From: CAZQVN01 sp964596775
GTDB taxonomy: Bacteria; Eisenbacteria; RBG-16-71-46; JABDJR01; JAWXBZ01
NCBI GenBank assembly: GCA_964596775.1
Contig: CAZQVN010000073.1
Coordinates: 1-15,729, forward strand
Length of the DNA: 15,729 nucleotides
Reading direction: 5' to 3'
Positions 14,833 through 15,729 of this stretch are shown piece after piece; position 1 is the stretch's first letter; each line of letters starts with the position of its first letter. The notes under the pieces are model-generated. The model was not told the DNA's origin. It searched no databases and worked only from the letters and a program-made list of their open reading frames with translations. The translations under genes and the position numbers were made by a program.

Positions 14833-14841
14833 AGGATAGCA
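14833..14841 (-). promoter_or_regulatory. candidate extended -10 promoter of pilin paralogue 2
   Basis: On the minus strand TGCTATCCT fits an extended -10 (TGN-TATNNT), about 190 bp before the ATG at 14640. No good -35 is seen. It resembles the element TGCTAGACT before the other pilin gene, the shared form being TGCTAnnCTG. Confidence 0.3.
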
Positions 14842-14969
14842 TACTCGCCCGGGTTCAGCCGTCGCGGGTTCCGGCGGCGGCGAACGTCGCTTCCTGAGCT
14901 GGTCTCCCGTCGAATCTCAGGCGTATCCTCTTGTTTCTCTGCAGCTTGAAGGTTGTTGCTGAATCAGAG

Positions 14970-14998
14970 TTGACCGACTTGGTAGGATTTCCTATCAT
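14970..14998 (+). promoter_or_regulatory. vapBp: sigma-70 promoter of the vapBC-type module
   Basis: TTGACC (14970-14975) and TATCAT (14993-14998) are separated by exactly 17 bp, each with a good match to TTGACA and TATAAT. Transcription should start near 15005, giving a leader of about 18 bases that contains the Shine-Dalgarno sequence GGAGG (15012-15016) before the ATG at 15023. Confidence 0.75.
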
Positions 14999-15011
14999 TC
15001 AAGTAGGAAAT
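14987..15011. promoter_or_regulatory. autoregulatory operator of the toxin-antitoxin module
   Basis: ATTTCCTA (14987-14994) and TAGGAAAT (15004-15011) form a perfect 8-bp inverted repeat with a 9-bp spacer. It overlaps the -10 box and the expected transcription start. Antitoxins with an AbrB-type fold, alone or with VapC bound, commonly repress their own promoter through such repeats. A third half-site TAGGA at 14983-14987 lies 21 bp (two helix turns) before the right arm. Confidence 0.65.
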
Positions 15012-15022
15012 GGAGGTGGGTC

Positions 15023-15250
15023 ATGAAGACCGTTGTATCGGAAAAGGGCCAGATTACGATCCCCAAGTCTCTCAGGGATAGGCTTGGTCTTCGGCCCGGG
15101 ACTCAGCTGGATTTCACGGCCAGCAACGGGAAATTGATCGGGAAAAAGATCGAGACGGACGAGGATAGAGTTCTCGCTGTGACCGGCGTGGCGGAAAAGA
15201 CGATCAACGTGGACAAGTACCTGGAAAGTGTCCGGGGGAAGCCGGATTGA
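15023..15250 (+). CDS. vapB: AbrB/MazE-fold antitoxin (VapB type)
   Basis: The product is 75 residues. The N-terminal half MKTVVSEKGQITIPKSLRDRLGLRPGTQLDF is a textbook swapped-hairpin AbrB/SpoVT DNA-binding domain (about 1-45). The C-terminal tail (about 50-75, with TINVDKYLESVRGKP) is the part that normally wraps around and blocks the toxin. The start is fixed by GGAGG six bases before the ATG. Its stop overlaps the TTG start of the toxin gene (TTGA), so the two are translationally coupled. It should neutralise VapC and repress its own promoter through the inverted repeat at 14987-15011. Base composition from about 14940 through this gene is visibly less GC-rich than the rest of the window, consistent with horizontal arrival. 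Confidence 0.9.
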   Translation: MKTVVSEKGQITIPKSLRDRLGLRPGTQLDFTASNGKLIGKKIETDEDRVLAVTGVAEKTINVDKYLESVRGKPD

Positions 15251-15648
15251 TTACGGCCGTCGATACTTCCGTGCTCCTCGATGTCTTTGCCGCCGACCCG
15301 CAGCACCTCGCCAGATCGCAGGCCGCATTGAGGAAGTGCCGGCGAGAGGGACGTCTCATCCTCTGCGATGTCGTCCTCGCCGAGCTTCGACCCTGTTTTT
15401 CCTCGGATGCGGTCCTGCTTCAGGCTCTCGAAACGATCGAAGTGGATTACGCGCCGGTGTCCAGTGAGGCAGCGCTCATGGCCGGCGCCATCTGGGCGGC
15501 GTATCGTAAAGAAGGCGGCCACCGGGAGAGATTGATCCCCGATTTTCTGATTGCCGCGCACGCCCGGTTGCAGGCGGAACGGTTCCTGACCCGGGATCGC
15601 GGCTTCTACAAGAAGTGGTTCAAGGGGCTCCGTCTCGAAGAGCCCTGA
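15247..15648 (+). CDS. vapC: PIN-domain ribonuclease toxin (VapC type)
   Basis: The product is 133 residues, the usual size for VapC. These are Mg-dependent RNases that typically cut tRNA or rRNA when the antitoxin is lost. The four acidic residues of the PIN active site are present: Asp6 (AVDTSVLLD), Glu46 (LAEL), Asp99 (IPDFLIAAHA) and Asp117 (TRDRGFY). The start is TTG at 15247 within the antitoxin stop; this frame opens directly with the PIN motif and no better start lies upstream. The nuclease therefore looks intact. The actual RNA target cannot be read from sequence. No terminator follows that I can support. Confidence 0.9.
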   Translation: MITAVDTSVLLDVFAADPQHLARSQAALRKCRREGRLILCDVVLAELRPCFSSDAVLLQALETIEVDYAPVSSEAALMAGAIWAAYRKEGGHRERLIPDFLIAAHARLQAERFLTRDRGFYKKWFKGLRLEEP

Positions 15649-15675
15649 ACCGAGTGCCCGGAAATCCTCCGCCCC

Positions 15676-15729
15676 TCACTCCCGGGGCAGAATCGTCACC
15701 CCGATGGAATCCACCGCCGCCGACCCGAA
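15676..15729 (-). CDS. C-terminal end of an unidentified minus-strand gene
   Basis: Read leftwards from the window edge, 17 codons end at a TGA at 15678-15676: FGSAAVDSIGVTILPRE. The alternating hydrophobic pattern looks like a terminal beta-strand and the frame has the base bias of its neighbours, but this is too short for a family call. If real, it converges on the toxin gene with a 27-bp gap. Confidence 0.4.
   Translation of the reverse strand, partial: FGSAAVDSIGVTILPRE

Noticed and set aside
14761..14949. Small plus-strand open frame of 62 codons in the right intergenic region
   Set aside because: It has a GTG start with no ribosome binding site, an Arg/Pro-rich sequence with no pattern, and overlaps the likely pilin-2 promoter.
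15654..15696. Terminator after the toxin gene (CCCGG ... CCGGG)
   Set aside because: The loop is long, there is no U-tract, and one arm overlaps the likely end of the next gene.

Overview
The window is very GC-rich, densely packed bacterial DNA, almost certainly from a Gram-negative: it encodes a periplasmic adaptor with two RND inner-membrane permeases, exported proteins, type IV prepilins and an NtrC-type (sigma-54) activator. The lineage cannot be fixed from sequence alone. The mix of a DUF3078-like exported protein, 6-bladed beta-propeller, NtrC-type regulators and leucine catabolism fits high-GC uncultured phyla or deltaproteobacterial/acidobacterial-type genomes (inference).

Left edge (1-568): the N-terminal part of an exported protein on the minus strand, then a 441-bp divergent intergenic region full of palindromes. 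It holds a perfect 8+8 palindrome near the minus gene, a cluster of CCCAT-centred palindromes at 440-478, and a good sigma-54-like -24/-12 element at 541-555 placed only a few bases before the first plus-strand ATG.

Centre (569-12048): one compact plus-strand operon of six genes with gaps or overlaps of -4 to +16 bp. In order they are an RND membrane-fusion protein, RND permease 1, RND permease 2, an exported 6-bladed beta-propeller protein with a Gly-rich insert, a membrane histidine kinase with a periplasmic sensor domain, and an NtrC-family response regulator. The suggested logic is an envelope transporter of two non-identical RND subunits, with its own periplasmic propeller accessory or sensor, under its own two-component system. 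That system may act back on the sigma-54-like promoter through the upstream palindromes. This operon is the most interesting part of the window.

Right of centre (12058-14640): two paralogous type IV prepilin genes on the minus strand, with mature forms of exactly 131 residues each and about half identical without gaps. They flank a plus-strand pair: a stand-alone biotin carrier protein and HMG-CoA lyase, which points to leucine/methylcrotonyl-CoA catabolism. Genes meet tail-to-tail with almost no spacing (9 bp at 12049-12057; stop codons overlap at 14203-14206).

Right edge (14641-15729): a 382-bp intergenic region, then a complete VapBC-type toxin-antitoxin module with a clear sigma-70 promoter and an 8-bp inverted-repeat operator covering its -10 box. 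The last 54 bp look like the C-terminus of a minus-strand gene. I see no rRNA, tRNA, CRISPR array, insertion sequence or convincing intrinsic terminator.
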